Shown: one piece after another, positions 13,381-21,416 of the stretch
How positions within the stretch are numbered: position 1 is the first letter of the stretch
Layout of the letters: each line of letters opens with the position of its first letter
IMG/VR virus record: IMGVR_UViG_3300043449_000486
Coordinates: 1-21,416 of that record
From: a virus
DNA: 21,416 bases
Direction: 5' to 3' (one strand)
The notes under the pieces: generated by a model
What the model was told of the DNA's origin: nothing
Databases searched by the model: none
What the model saw: the letters and a program-made list of their open reading frames with translations, nothing else
Position numbers and translations under genes: made by a program

Positions 13381-13514
13381 TATTTTTTCTTGGCTTGTGC
13401 CAGACCTCCAGTCTTTTCCTGTTTTGGTATCGGTTGATTCACCGGGGCCCCTTGCGCAAGCCTTTTATGCTGGGGTACCAGTTCACTTTTTTGCTCTTTA
13501 TCGCTCGTTCCCAT
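13380..13514 (-). CDS. Very small basic 44-aa protein after portal
   Basis: An ATG at 13514 lies 1 bp after the portal TGA, with AGAGGAG about 7 nt upstream inside the portal end. The frame ends in TAA at 13382-13380, overlapping the next ATG by one base. The product starts MGTSDKEQKSELVPQHKR, is Lys/Gln-rich and has a KTGGL piece (34-38) and a KKK end, similar in style to the K-x-G-G motifs of other proteins here. No family is recognised. Confidence 0.65.
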   Translation of the reverse strand: MGTSDKEQKSELVPQHKRLAQGAPVNQPIPKQEKTGGLAQAKKK

Positions 13515-13515
13515 A

Positions 13516-16029
13516 TCAAACTCCTCTTAAATTGCGTTGAATTTCATTTTGCAAGGCAATTACTGATTCGCCCTGCTCCTTTTTAAGCCTTGCGGCCTCC
13601 AAAGTCAGATCGAGCGTCTTCATGCGCTCGTTTGTAAGATTATTTTCAGTGTTTTGAGCGGCTTCAAACTGCAATTTTTGCGATTCCAGCATGTTTTTGT
13701 TTTGCATTTCCGCTTGTTTCAACTGAATATCAGCCTGATCACGCGCAGCACGACGCTGAGTCTCTGCCGTTGACGCCTGAAGCACCGCTTGAGCGTCCCC
13801 ATCCATCGGCGCAGGCTTGGGTTGCGAGAATTGCTGGGCTACCTGCATCAATTGCTGGATCTGCGGCATGATTTGCGCAAAGGTTTGCTGCGAATCCATC
13901 TGCAAATGCGCCGCGGCAACCGCCATTGCCCGGTCAATCTCCGGCGCAAGCTTGGAGTCTTCGTATTTTTGCTGTTTCACCTTCGCCGGCACCAGCGTGT
14001 ACCCGTTCATTTTCTGCGTGTACCACAACATCATGTGCTGCTTAATGTGCGCAAGCACTCCGGGAGCAAATACCGGCGCAACGATCGGGTTCATCCCCAA
14101 TGCCGGGTCCAAGGCGAACGCCAAGTGAGTTGCAATGTGCGCCATGTGGTCCTGCCGGGGGTACGCTACCGCTATTCGCCCCATAGCTATGGCAGCATTT
14201 TCATCGGCGGCATGCATTTCCTGCGGCTTGGAGTACTGCGGCATCATCGCCTGAAGATTCGGGATCTTCATCTGCTTTAATGCCTGACCCACCACTACTC
14301 GTCGGTCAAACAGATCAGGATATTTGTCCATGTAGGACAGCACCGCCTGCGTCTGCGCCATTCTCTGAGTCTCGGAGAATATATGCGGATCTGAGACCGG
14401 AATAACGTCCCCATTGCGCTTGAAATCCTCTTTCTTGATGGGCAATTCCGCAACAACGTCGCCCTTTTTCTGTTCATCAAGATACCAGCGATTCAGTCGC
14501 TGAAGCACTTGAAGAACTCGCCGTTGTGAGTTATGCAGTCGCGCATGAATTGCTGAAAATACCGCCGCGCCTTGCTCAATCAATGCCTGCGTCGTTCCAA
14601 CAGGGGCTTGACTGGTGATGTCAGCAATCTTTTCCTCGCTCGTGGTCACAACACCCTTGGCTGCTTTCTCAAGGAACCCCAAGAGACTGAAAAGCACCGT
14701 TGAGGGTGGGTTGAACGGCATTGCAAAGGCAATTTTCTTGATGTCGTCTACACCGGGAGCGCCCTCAATTTCCACCACCTGCGTGACGTCCACTTGCTGG
14801 CTTTGGCCGCTTATACGAGCCCCTTTGAGCTTCAGCATCGTGGGGGCATTGTTGATGTGGGCCGAGTCCAGCAACGCCCTCAGAGCGCCCGTGAGAGCGG
14901 CAGCAAGCCCTCCAATCAGATGTGGAAGACCAATTGCGTAAGCCCCACGCCACGGGATGAATTTGAACTCAATCAGCCAATCCAGTTTGGTGAACGTTTC
15001 GTCGCCGTCTTCCCAGTTTCTGTACAGGCCAAGCACTTCCATGTCCAGTTCGTCGACCATCAGAATGTAGGGAGCGTTCTTGCCCTTGGTTTTCGGGTCG
15101 TCCTCCAGATCCAGCCAAGTGTAGATATGGAAGACACGCCGCAGCCCATCTTCACCGCTCTGGTATTGCTTCCCCTCGATCTTGTTATTGGCCTTTTCAG
15201 CCAAGCTGGGGTCCGGCTCCATCGAGGCGCGGATAATATCCACATCACGGTAAAGCCCGCGGGAAATGCGATTCTTGAATTCCCATTCCGAGATGTTATG
15301 CACCTCAGTTACTCGTTGCGCAGTGTAGAAATTCACCGCGCTGAACGGCAGATACACATTATCAATCGGCACAAACTCAACACACGGCCGCTTTTTCTGA
15401 TCGTCCCACCACATCTTCAGGAACTGACTCCCGCCCAATGGAAGCTGCGCAAGTAATTGTTCCTGCTCGTCGCGGAACTCTTCAATCTGCTCGGTCAATT
15501 GCCAGTTCATGTAGTCGCGCTTGCGCTCGGCAACCTCCGTTTTTGCTTCCGTAGCCTCGCCAATGATGTTGGTTCTTGCGGGGCCGTCCGGTGGAAACAA
15601 CTCCTTGATTGCTTTGGCAGCAAAGTCAACACAGGCTTCAGCCATTACCGGATGAACAACTTTCGATGCCCCATTAAACGTCGCCCCGCCGGGAGCGTCG
15701 TTTCCAAGACCCGTCCTTCGCAGGCCGTCCTCGTACTGCTTGTCACGCTCTTTCCTCGCTTCCTTGTCCTTCTCGATCAGGTCAAGGTAACGTGACGCAA
15801 TGGAATTCAGATCGCCAATGTCCAGAGTGTCTGCAAGGTTTTCATAAAAGTCTGCAGACTCCTCCGGGCCGCGCACGTTGTCCTCTACCGTGACAACCGC
15901 AGATCCATCCCCCAGTTCTTCAACGTCCATGGGTTGATCAGCGATGGAGACCTCCGCCCCACCATTTGGAAGCATGGTCAGTCCGTCAATAAAACGCCCG
16001 AATTGCGGATCTATGGGCATATCAGCCAT
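13516..16029 (-). CDS. Portal protein (P22-like in style)
   Basis: An 837-residue protein, in the size range of large podovirus portals (P22 gp1 is 725). The N-terminal ~60 residues are acidic. The core has FNGASKVVHPVMAEACVDFA (118-137), FPPDGPARTNIIGEAT, LPLGGSQFLKMWWDDQKKRP (196-215), FVPIDNVYLPFSAVNFYTAQ and PPSTVLFSLLGFLEKAAKGV (441-460), typical of portals that tell DNA-filled heads from empty ones and form a 12-subunit ring. From ~700 the chain is Gln/Ala-rich and helical, about 130 residues, like the C-terminal barrel of P22 portal. It overlaps the 1006-aa gene by 8 bp. Assignment is by pattern and position. Confidence 0.85.
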   Translation of the reverse strand: MADMPIDPQFGRFIDGLTMLPNGGAEVSIADQPMDVEELGDGSAVVTVEDNVRGPEESADFYENLADTLDIGDLNSIASRYLDLIEKDKEARKERDKQYEDGLRRTGLGNDAPGGATFNGASKVVHPVMAEACVDFAAKAIKELFPPDGPARTNIIGEATEAKTEVAERKRDYMNWQLTEQIEEFRDEQEQLLAQLPLGGSQFLKMWWDDQKKRPCVEFVPIDNVYLPFSAVNFYTAQRVTEVHNISEWEFKNRISRGLYRDVDIIRASMEPDPSLAEKANNKIEGKQYQSGEDGLRRVFHIYTWLDLEDDPKTKGKNAPYILMVDELDMEVLGLYRNWEDGDETFTKLDWLIEFKFIPWRGAYAIGLPHLIGGLAAALTGALRALLDSAHINNAPTMLKLKGARISGQSQQVDVTQVVEIEGAPGVDDIKKIAFAMPFNPPSTVLFSLLGFLEKAAKGVVTTSEEKIADITSQAPVGTTQALIEQGAAVFSAIHARLHNSQRRVLQVLQRLNRWYLDEQKKGDVVAELPIKKEDFKRNGDVIPVSDPHIFSETQRMAQTQAVLSYMDKYPDLFDRRVVVGQALKQMKIPNLQAMMPQYSKPQEMHAADENAAIAMGRIAVAYPRQDHMAHIATHLAFALDPALGMNPIVAPVFAPGVLAHIKQHMMLWYTQKMNGYTLVPAKVKQQKYEDSKLAPEIDRAMAVAAAHLQMDSQQTFAQIMPQIQQLMQVAQQFSQPKPAPMDGDAQAVLQASTAETQRRAARDQADIQLKQAEMQNKNMLESQKLQFEAAQNTENNLTNERMKTLDLTLEAARLKKEQGESVIALQNEIQRNLRGV

Positions 16030-19000
16030 GTCGTTTCCTTAGTTGTTTGTTCATCACAGCCATCTGCATAGCATCTTGGTTTACAGGGCCACCGCGCTTC
16101 ATGCCACCTTCAGGTTGCTTCCAGGGATACAAAAACTGATCGATTTCATCTTGCGTAGCATAACCGCCTAACTTTTCCCGCATAGCTTTCGCCAGTGGCT
16201 CATCACCGTACGAAGAGGCTATGTTCTTTAACCCCGTATTCTGCAAGTCCCCCACATCGCTCCACTGCTGCGACTTAACGAAGTCTTGAATGAAGGGCAA
16301 GTCTTCCGGATTAGGCTTCTTGTTTTGCAAACCTTTAATCTCAGCAATCTTTGGAGGAAGTTCAGCGGTAAGTTTGGCAAACTCTTCTGGGTTTGACTGT
16401 TGGAGCCAAGGCCAGAAGTTGTCGGAGAAGTGCATAGTGTGTTTGCCAGATGCGGCAAATGCTTTTTGATACTCGCCCAGCAACTCTGGAGGAACGCCTG
16501 CAATATCCCGTAATCCCCTTGCCGGGTCGTTGCGCGCTTGCTGCTTTGTACTAATTTGCGCTACAGCCTTGCCTTCTGGGTTATGCAGCACATACAGCCG
16601 GTTGTTGCCACTCCCATATCGCATAGCAGTGTTTGCGCCTTCCGTACACCACCCACCTTGACAGCCAACTTCAGTAGCGTATTTCAAAGCTTCTGGGCTG
16701 GTTTGCAGGTCAGGCAACGCCAGCCATTGGTAGCCTTCCGGATACTCTTTATGAACAGGGATGCCTTCACGTGCAACGTTAAGTGCGTCTTCACTTTGCA
16801 CTTTACGCCATGCGTTGATCTCATCAACTCGTGCAACAGCTTGCGGCACGGACCACTTGGGTAAGTCTTTCGGGTCAATCTGGAATGCTTTGGGCAGGTC
16901 GGTGTCCGCACGAGTCGCGTTGCGTAGTTCGTCGATGAGATGGTTAAAGCCAAGCTTCTCAGCCGCTTGTTTAGTGGCCAATGAATATGCCATCGCATTG
17001 GGGTTGGCAACTGCATATTCACCACCAAGATCTCTTAACGCCCCGGGTAAACGATCAGGCGTGGCTTTACTTGTGCCACGAAGACGATTACCGTATGTGT
17101 CGCCAAAAACAGCCGCATCTGCCACGTCTTCCCAAGCCCGACCTTGCGCGCCTCTCCCTCTAGTGTAGTACTTTTTGTCACCAATGCTGCTCGTCGCGCC
17201 TCGAGCCAAGCTTGCATCAGCACTGACATCCTCCGGTTTAAAGTGCAACCCAGTGCGCCCCTCAATCAATTCTTTTTCTTTTTCCAGATCGCGGATTCGA
17301 GCCTGCGATCGTGTCAGCATCTCCGGGTTCACACCTCTCTCTGACTGAGCCTTGCGCAAATCAGCAGTCGCTTTGTCAATCTGTTTTTGCTTGGCGGCAA
17401 GCAACTCTGCTTTCACTTTTGGGAATGACTCGGCCTGAAGGCGAACAGGGTCCTTCTCAGTTGCCATCTCGTTCTTGACGTATTTTGTCAAGTTCTTGTC
17501 GACCCAGTTGTTAATAGAAGATCTTGCGACAAAATCCTCTGTGTGCTCACCCGGAATCTGAATAACAGTGCCTGACCTTAGATCATCCAACGGATAAGTC
17601 CCACCAGCGATCCAGTTGCCGCCCGGATCTTTGATGATGTTCAGACCGTGCGAAGGCTCTGAAATTTTTGATGCGGCAAAGGGCTTCAAACGCTTGTCAA
17701 CACGTCGACCTTCATCAGAAGTCGCACGAAGCGCCAATCCAGCTCTTGTCAGATAGTTCTCAGCCATCTCCCCGGCTGTTGGTGCAAGTGCTTTAGCACC
17801 ACGACCAATGGCCTTGGCCACCTGAGGCAATGATGCGATTGCTTGTGCAATTGCCACTGCGTTCCCGCCTGTGATCCCAGCCTTTAGATCGTCCGATGTG
17901 TTTTCAGGCAAATAGTATTCTTGCAATCGTTCTGTCGTAGGCAGCGCACGTAGCACCTCGGGAAGCTCAGGAGCGCTTGAAGGCTTGAACTCCTCGTACA
18001 GCGAAAGCAAGTCACCCGGAATCCCGGGCAATTGCGCGGCATAACCAGCCAGCGCGCCCATTGCGCCTTTGCCAAGCCCCGCCGCTTTTGCAATGGCGTC
18101 ATCAATGCTTTTTGGAATCCGCTCAGTCAGCAATCGTTGCCGCGCCTCTTGTTGTGCCGCGAGGTACTGATCAAAGTCTTTTTCGAACTGACTTATCGTT
18201 CGGGTTCGCGCTGGAGCATATCCCCTAATCGGCCCTTGCTTGGCTTGCGCGAGCTTGGCTTGCGCGATGGTCTCGTCAACATTTTTATTCACAGCGCCAC
18301 CTTTGCGGAATGGGAAATCTTCTGGGTCACCATACTGCGGTTTTTTCGCCAGCACCAACGGACCAATCTGTATTACCTCATCAGCAGAAACTATCGGCGA
18401 CATAGTCTCCCGGTCGTAAAAGTACCCATGCCGCTCTGGATCATAACCAACCTGCCGCCAGTCCTTGTGCTTCAAGTACTTCTGAGCCTGCTCCACAGCA
18501 AATGCTTCATCCATCGGGTTCCACCCGCCGCGAATGACGGCAAACGGTGCCTTTGACGTCTCGCCCGTCGCCACCTTCATTGCTTTTTCCGGAGAAGGAA
18601 TCATCGTCGCATCGGTCACAGACGATGTCGACCCATACACCGTAGGAGCCCCCTTGCGATGAATGCTATTTACCCAGACGCCGTGCTGACTGTATGCAGG
18701 GATGTCCAACCTGAGATCCGTCACCTCTCCGGCACCAATATCAGCGGTTTTCCCGTATGCACCGCGCTTGTTTGATGTCAAAGCAGCAATAGCCTCATCA
18801 ACGGTCGCTGGCTTTGGAATAAATTCATAGGGCTTAACGGGCTTCAGCGCATTGACAAGAGCAGCATACTCGCTCTGGGTCATCCTGCCGGCCTGCACCC
18901 GTCTAGCGGCCTCTGTAAGTTCAGGAACGCGAGCGGTCACGTCCTTGTATGACATATCAAGCCGATTAACCGCTGGCACGTCAACCTTCGGCGCGAACAA

Positions 19001-19042
19001 ATCAACCACTGCTTTGAGTGCTCTCTTTTTACTCACGATCAA
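16022..19042 (-). CDS. Large polyvalent-type protein between terminase and portal (1006 aa)
   Basis: The start is TTG at 19042, overlapping the terL TGA; a GTG at 19036 (MSKKRALKAVVDLF) is equally possible and neither has a clear ribosome binding site. Residues ~90-240 form one compact region (VWVNSIHRKGAPTVYGST, HKDWRQVGYDPERHGYFYDR, ADEVIQIGPLVLAKKP), a pattern I know from phage large polyvalent proteins. A KGG motif (247-249) follows, then helical linkers, a coiled coil (~545-600) and ~770-870 with WLALPDLQTSPEALKYATEV, GGWCTEG, LYVLHNPEGKAVAQIS, which recalls PcfJ-like domains in weak form. The end has MKRGGPVNQD. Such proteins are thought to enter the host with phage DNA; that is inference here. 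Confidence 0.7.
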   Translation of the reverse strand: MIVSKKRALKAVVDLFAPKVDVPAVNRLDMSYKDVTARVPELTEAARRVQAGRMTQSEYAALVNALKPVKPYEFIPKPATVDEAIAALTSNKRGAYGKTADIGAGEVTDLRLDIPAYSQHGVWVNSIHRKGAPTVYGSTSSVTDATMIPSPEKAMKVATGETSKAPFAVIRGGWNPMDEAFAVEQAQKYLKHKDWRQVGYDPERHGYFYDRETMSPIVSADEVIQIGPLVLAKKPQYGDPEDFPFRKGGAVNKNVDETIAQAKLAQAKQGPIRGYAPARTRTISQFEKDFDQYLAAQQEARQRLLTERIPKSIDDAIAKAAGLGKGAMGALAGYAAQLPGIPGDLLSLYEEFKPSSAPELPEVLRALPTTERLQEYYLPENTSDDLKAGITGGNAVAIAQAIASLPQVAKAIGRGAKALAPTAGEMAENYLTRAGLALRATSDEGRRVDKRLKPFAASKISEPSHGLNIIKDPGGNWIAGGTYPLDDLRSGTVIQIPGEHTEDFVARSSINNWVDKNLTKYVKNEMATEKDPVRLQAESFPKVKAELLAAKQKQIDKATADLRKAQSERGVNPEMLTRSQARIRDLEKEKELIEGRTGLHFKPEDVSADASLARGATSSIGDKKYYTRGRGAQGRAWEDVADAAVFGDTYGNRLRGTSKATPDRLPGALRDLGGEYAVANPNAMAYSLATKQAAEKLGFNHLIDELRNATRADTDLPKAFQIDPKDLPKWSVPQAVARVDEINAWRKVQSEDALNVAREGIPVHKEYPEGYQWLALPDLQTSPEALKYATEVGCQGGWCTEGANTAMRYGSGNNRLYVLHNPEGKAVAQISTKQQARNDPARGLRDIAGVPPELLGEYQKAFAASGKHTMHFSDNFWPWLQQSNPEEFAKLTAELPPKIAEIKGLQNKKPNPEDLPFIQDFVKSQQWSDVGDLQNTGLKNIASSYGDEPLAKAMREKLGGYATQDEIDQFLYPWKQPEGGMKRGGPVNQDAMQMAVMNKQLRKRHG

Positions 19043-20469
19043 ATCGCATAAGGGTTTGCACGATTTGGTCGTGCATCAACAAAATCGTCGCTATCATCGC
19101 GTTGTGTCGGGTCTATATTAACCCAGCCCATGTCACGAAGAATACGAAGCGCCTGCGTTGTGCTATCAACAAGATCGTCGTGTCGAACTTCAGGGAATGC
19201 ACAAAGCTGATTTAGCCATAGCTCAGCCCAATCCCTAACAAACCCCGGCCTATTGGCCGACTCTGGAACATACACGCGGCGATGTTTAAGTATGGGTGAC
19301 ACAACATTCAGGCGTTGCGTCTTGTCAGCCATGCCCGGGTTGTAGGACCTTACAGGCAGGCCTGCCCTTTGCAAATCCTGTACTAATGAAATGCCGGCGG
19401 ATTTGTCCTCGATCAGGATGACATCAACTTTTTTGCCGTGCCCAAACTCATTAGCGTCTCCATAAATCGCTTTAGACTCTTCGATAACCTTGGGGCGGAG
19501 CTCCGGATACTGCAAATAGTCTTCCCAACAATCAATGAGCATGACACTCATAGGCTCGTCAGGCCCGGGCTTAAAGACGCCCCATACTGTGCATGCTGTA
19601 GGATCATTCTTTGTTTTGTCTGACGTGGCGCAATCGTAGCTTTGTAAGACATACTCAAAGCGAGGAAGTGGCTTGCCTTGCGGCCACAGCTTAAGCCATT
19701 CGCGTTTCACGATCCCGGCTTCTTCAGGGTCGATAAGCTCTGCATAAATTTCTTGTCGGCCTAAGGAGGTTCCCTCATACTGAAGGATCTGATTTCTAAA
19801 TGTAGGTGCTAAGTTTTGAAGGTTGTCGTAGGTAGACGCGGATGTGTAGGCCACGTCCTCGCCATCACGGGCAACGAGATCCAAAACTAAAGGCTTGGGC
19901 TTGGGGGTTGTGGTCGCAATGATTTTAGGTGCGTCGCCTAGTCGCATGCCAAACTGCAGCATGTCCCATGACTCGTCAAGGTAGTCCCATGCAGCCAGCT
20001 CATCAAGCCAACCACCATGAAACTGAGGGCCGCGGAAGCGGTCAGGCTCTGACGCTGGGATACCTTTAAGCAAAGAGCCATTGACGAGATATATCTCATG
20101 CAGAGATCTTGTGTAGCGATCAACGAGCTGGCGAGGTATCACATTAAGCAAACCTGAGTCGCCTTCAAAGCATACGTCACGAACATCTGCTGACGTTGGC
20201 GCAGAAATTAACCAACGCGAATTCGATTTTGTCCATGCCTCCCACCATGCCCATTCGGCAGCACAGCGAGTTTTACCAGCTCCTCGACCCGCTAGCAGTA
20301 ACCATACAGACCACCAAGAGCCTCGCGGCGGGATTTGATGCTTACCTGCTGTAGATAACCACTTTGTGCGAGCCTTGATGGCAAGCTGCCATTCTGGTGA
20401 AGCCTTGTTTAAATCAGGCCCGCCCTTAATGCGAGAGGCGAAATCATTTGCTACTGCTTGACTCAGCAT
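19039..20469 (-). CDS. terL: Terminase large subunit (packaging ATPase/nuclease)
   Basis: A 476-residue protein of usual terminase length. Walker A is GRGAGKT (61-67); Walker B is WLDEL (154-158), with D156 binding Mg and E157 as catalytic base; the coupling motif is ATTTPKP (185-191). The C-terminal RNase H-like nuclease shows its acidic residues at SYDCA (D279), LIEDKSAG (E354, D355) and RHDDLVD (D431/D432/D435). It cuts concatemeric DNA and pumps it through the portal using ATP. It overlaps the end of terS by 26 bp and the next gene by 4 bp. The motif layout agrees with the Terminase_6 type; the packaging mode (headful or cos) cannot be read from it. Confidence 0.95.
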   Translation of the reverse strand: MLSQAVANDFASRIKGGPDLNKASPEWQLAIKARTKWLSTAGKHQIPPRGSWWSVWLLLAGRGAGKTRCAAEWAWWEAWTKSNSRWLISAPTSADVRDVCFEGDSGLLNVIPRQLVDRYTRSLHEIYLVNGSLLKGIPASEPDRFRGPQFHGGWLDELAAWDYLDESWDMLQFGMRLGDAPKIIATTTPKPKPLVLDLVARDGEDVAYTSASTYDNLQNLAPTFRNQILQYEGTSLGRQEIYAELIDPEEAGIVKREWLKLWPQGKPLPRFEYVLQSYDCATSDKTKNDPTACTVWGVFKPGPDEPMSVMLIDCWEDYLQYPELRPKVIEESKAIYGDANEFGHGKKVDVILIEDKSAGISLVQDLQRAGLPVRSYNPGMADKTQRLNVVSPILKHRRVYVPESANRPGFVRDWAELWLNQLCAFPEVRHDDLVDSTTQALRILRDMGWVNIDPTQRDDSDDFVDARPNRANPYAI

Positions 20470-20914
20470 CGCGCTGTCGAGCGATTAGCAACTCATCCAT
20501 CAAGGATTGCGCGAAGTCATGCACCACGTCAACTTGCACAGGACCCCCTGCGTTGCCTGTGACCTCAACTTTGGAACGATCTGAGTATTCGCGAGGAAAC
20601 CGCGCTGCCATTGACCGCGACCACAGCCCAGTATTTATTTTTGGCCCACCCGGGGTTTCAATCATATGCTGATGTGCCGTCGTCTCCCAATATGCCAACG
20701 AATCCTGCACGGCGAGATCAAAGGCCACGCGAAATTCCGGGAATGATTCAGCCCAGCCTCGCAAATTTATCACCAACACGCCGAGATGCGCCGCCATTTG
20801 CGCATGCGAATAACCGAGCTTGCCAAGCTCACGGATTTGCTGCGCGTACTCCGGCTTGTACTTTGATGGGCGGCCGAGAAAAGATCCGTGCTTGGAAGGT
20901 GTTTTGGTTGCCAT
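20444..20914 (-). CDS. terS: Terminase small subunit
   Basis: A 156-residue protein. Residues ~14-55 (GRPSKYKPEYAQQIRELGKL, GYSHAQMAAHLGVLVINLRG) form a helix-turn-helix with a phage small-terminase pattern, followed by FPEFRVAFDLAVQDSLAYWE, a helical oligomerisation region, and a C-terminal tail with VVHDFAQSLMDELLIARQRD that may contact TerL. In known phages TerS recognises the packaging site, often in or near its own gene. Directly upstream is a 259-bp AT-rich stretch with GTAAC repeats. No ribosome binding site is seen before the ATG; the start may be reached by a short or leaderless mRNA. Confidence 0.85.
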   Translation of the reverse strand: MATKTPSKHGSFLGRPSKYKPEYAQQIRELGKLGYSHAQMAAHLGVLVINLRGWAESFPEFRVAFDLAVQDSLAYWETTAHQHMIETPGGPKINTGLWSRSMAARFPREYSDRSKVEVTGNAGGPVQVDVVHDFAQSLMDELLIARQRDAESSSSK

Positions 20915-21173
20915 ATGGAAAGGGAATATAGTCTAAAAAAAATAAAATGTACAACAAAAACATCGTAGCAGGCAGGTAACACTCAGTGGTAACACCAAGC
21001 CAAAACTCTCTATAGCAAGCGCTATATCTATATATCTATATATCTATTACCTATATATATATATATATTATTAATATTTAGTTACTATAGTTACTATTGA
21101 TATTATATAAATAAATCAACACTTTAGAGAGCTACATTTTAGTAACAACTCCGCACTAGTAACAGCTTTTTCA
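20915..21173. repeat. AT-rich non-coding stretch with GTAAC repeats and TA tracts upstream of terS
   Basis: No gene is seen here. GGTAACAC occurs at 20975-20982 and 20988-20995, AGTAACA at 21141-21147 and 21158-21164, and the reverse form GTTACTAT at 21081-21088 and 21090-21097, six GTAAC/GTTAC cores in 190 bp. A perfect hairpin TATAGC-AAGC-GCTATA lies at 21011-21026, an 8-bp tandem repeat TATCTATA (2.9 copies) at 21025-21047, and a TA run at 21052-21068. A TATAAT on the minus strand (21107-21102) lacks a good -35. Such a layout suits a binding site for a phage protein (packaging, repression or replication); which is not known. Confidence 0.6.
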
Positions 21174-21416
21174 TCAAAAAGACGCATCTTGCTCAATTTC
21201 CTGCTGTATGAGCATCTCCGTATTTCTTGCAATCTCGGAGTCCTTAACACTACTCGCCGGCGACTGTGTTACTCTAAAAAGCAGGTATCTCGCCGTTTTG
21301 CCGTTCACTTTTATGAGTTTGCTGGCCTCAATATCCCCGTATGCGAGCAGCGCCTTTTTGATGTATTGCATTTTAGGTCGTGTGTCGTGACCCCATTTTT
21401 CGCATAAAATTGCGAG
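21174..21416 (-). CDS. Partial gene of unknown function at the right edge (3' end)
   Basis: The frame ends at 21174 and stays open to the window edge, giving 80 residues. The first ATG inside is at 21371 (MQYIKKALLAYGDIEAS), but upstream codons read LAILCEKWGHDTRPK, which looks like coding sequence, and no ribosome binding site precedes that ATG, so the true start probably lies outside the window. The visible part is soluble, mixed helical (IKKALLAYGDIEASKLIKVN) with an acidic C-terminus (MLIQQEIEQDASF). No family is recognised. It is the last gene before the repeat-rich gap, so it may belong to a different, earlier transcript. Confidence 0.6.
   Translation of the reverse strand, partial: LAILCEKWGHDTRPKMQYIKKALLAYGDIEASKLIKVNGKTARYLLFRVTQSPASSVKDSEIARNTEMLIQQEIEQDASF

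Noticed and set aside
14794-15456. 220-codon plus-strand frame
   Set aside because: It is antisense to the portal core, which is well supported; no ribosome binding site, no motif.
20920-20960. TTGTAC-18 nt-TATATT as a promoter immediately before terS
   Set aside because: Only three of six -35 bases match, and the start point would fall at or inside the ATG; it would require leaderless translation, so it is noted but not called.
21025-21068. Possible CRISPR array
   Set aside because: The repeats are 8-bp and dinucleotide tandems without spacers of constant length.
21102-21107. Perfect TATAAT on the minus strand as a terS promoter
   Set aside because: No reasonable -35 lies 16-18 nt upstream, and perfect -10 boxes are expected by chance in such AT-rich DNA.
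1-21416. Lysogeny genes, insertion sequences or an attachment site
   Set aside because: No integrase, repressor, transposase, terminal inverted repeats or tRNA gene can be seen in the window.

Overview
The window is a late (structural and packaging) region of a tailed-phage genome, most likely a virulent or environmental podovirus-type member of Caudoviricetes infecting a Gram-negative bacterium. Every supportable gene lies on the minus strand, coding is dense, most neighbours touch or overlap by 1-8 nt (ATGA and TAATG junctions), and many starts carry AGGAG-type ribosome binding sites. The podovirus reading rests on an 837-residue portal with a long Gln-rich helical C-terminus, a P22 gp4-like head-tail adaptor, and no tape-measure, sheath or tail-tube gene in 21 kb. 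The host cannot be named from the sequence alone.

Reading in the direction of transcription (right to left): a partial gene at the right edge (21416-21174); an AT-rich 259-bp non-coding stretch with GTAAC repeats (21173-20915); small and large terminase (20914-19039); a 1006-residue polyvalent-type protein between terminase and portal (19042-16022); portal (16029-13516); two tiny genes (44 and 59 aa); a GroES-like co-chaperonin (13208-12777); a probable scaffold (12780-11833); a conserved-looking 176-aa protein (11830-11300). A control region follows (11299-11002): a hairpin, a sigma70-like promoter, a stem-loop at the predicted 5' end of the new transcript, and a ~230-nt leader. It feeds a 190-aa capsid-associated protein and the major capsid protein (MCP, 10415-9501). 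The MCP stop codon is followed at once by a long imperfect stem-loop that fills the gap to the next gene.

Then come small beta-rich or basic virion-type proteins (9400-6291), interrupted by a strong UUCG-loop terminator at 7866-7839 that separates head genes from what follows. The adaptor (6282-5197) carries an apparent discoidin-like insertion. A zinc-ribbon-like protein and a tandem run of six fibre-type or fibre-associated genes complete the window: the 951-aa fibre, 109 aa, 158 aa, 51 aa, a 307-aa protein with an S74 intramolecular chaperone, and the start of another fibre-like gene at the left edge. These fibre genes share N- and C-terminal modules.

How it works together: terminase packages DNA through the portal; the scaffold and GroES-like protein assist capsid assembly (the latter presumably with host GroEL); capsid protein and decoration proteins build the head; the adaptor closes it; the fibre set supplies receptor binding. 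The most unusual points are the discoidin-like domain inside the adaptor, a K-x-G-G motif shared by several otherwise unrelated phage proteins, the two RNA stem-loops flanking the capsid transcription unit, and the repeat-rich segment ahead of terS.
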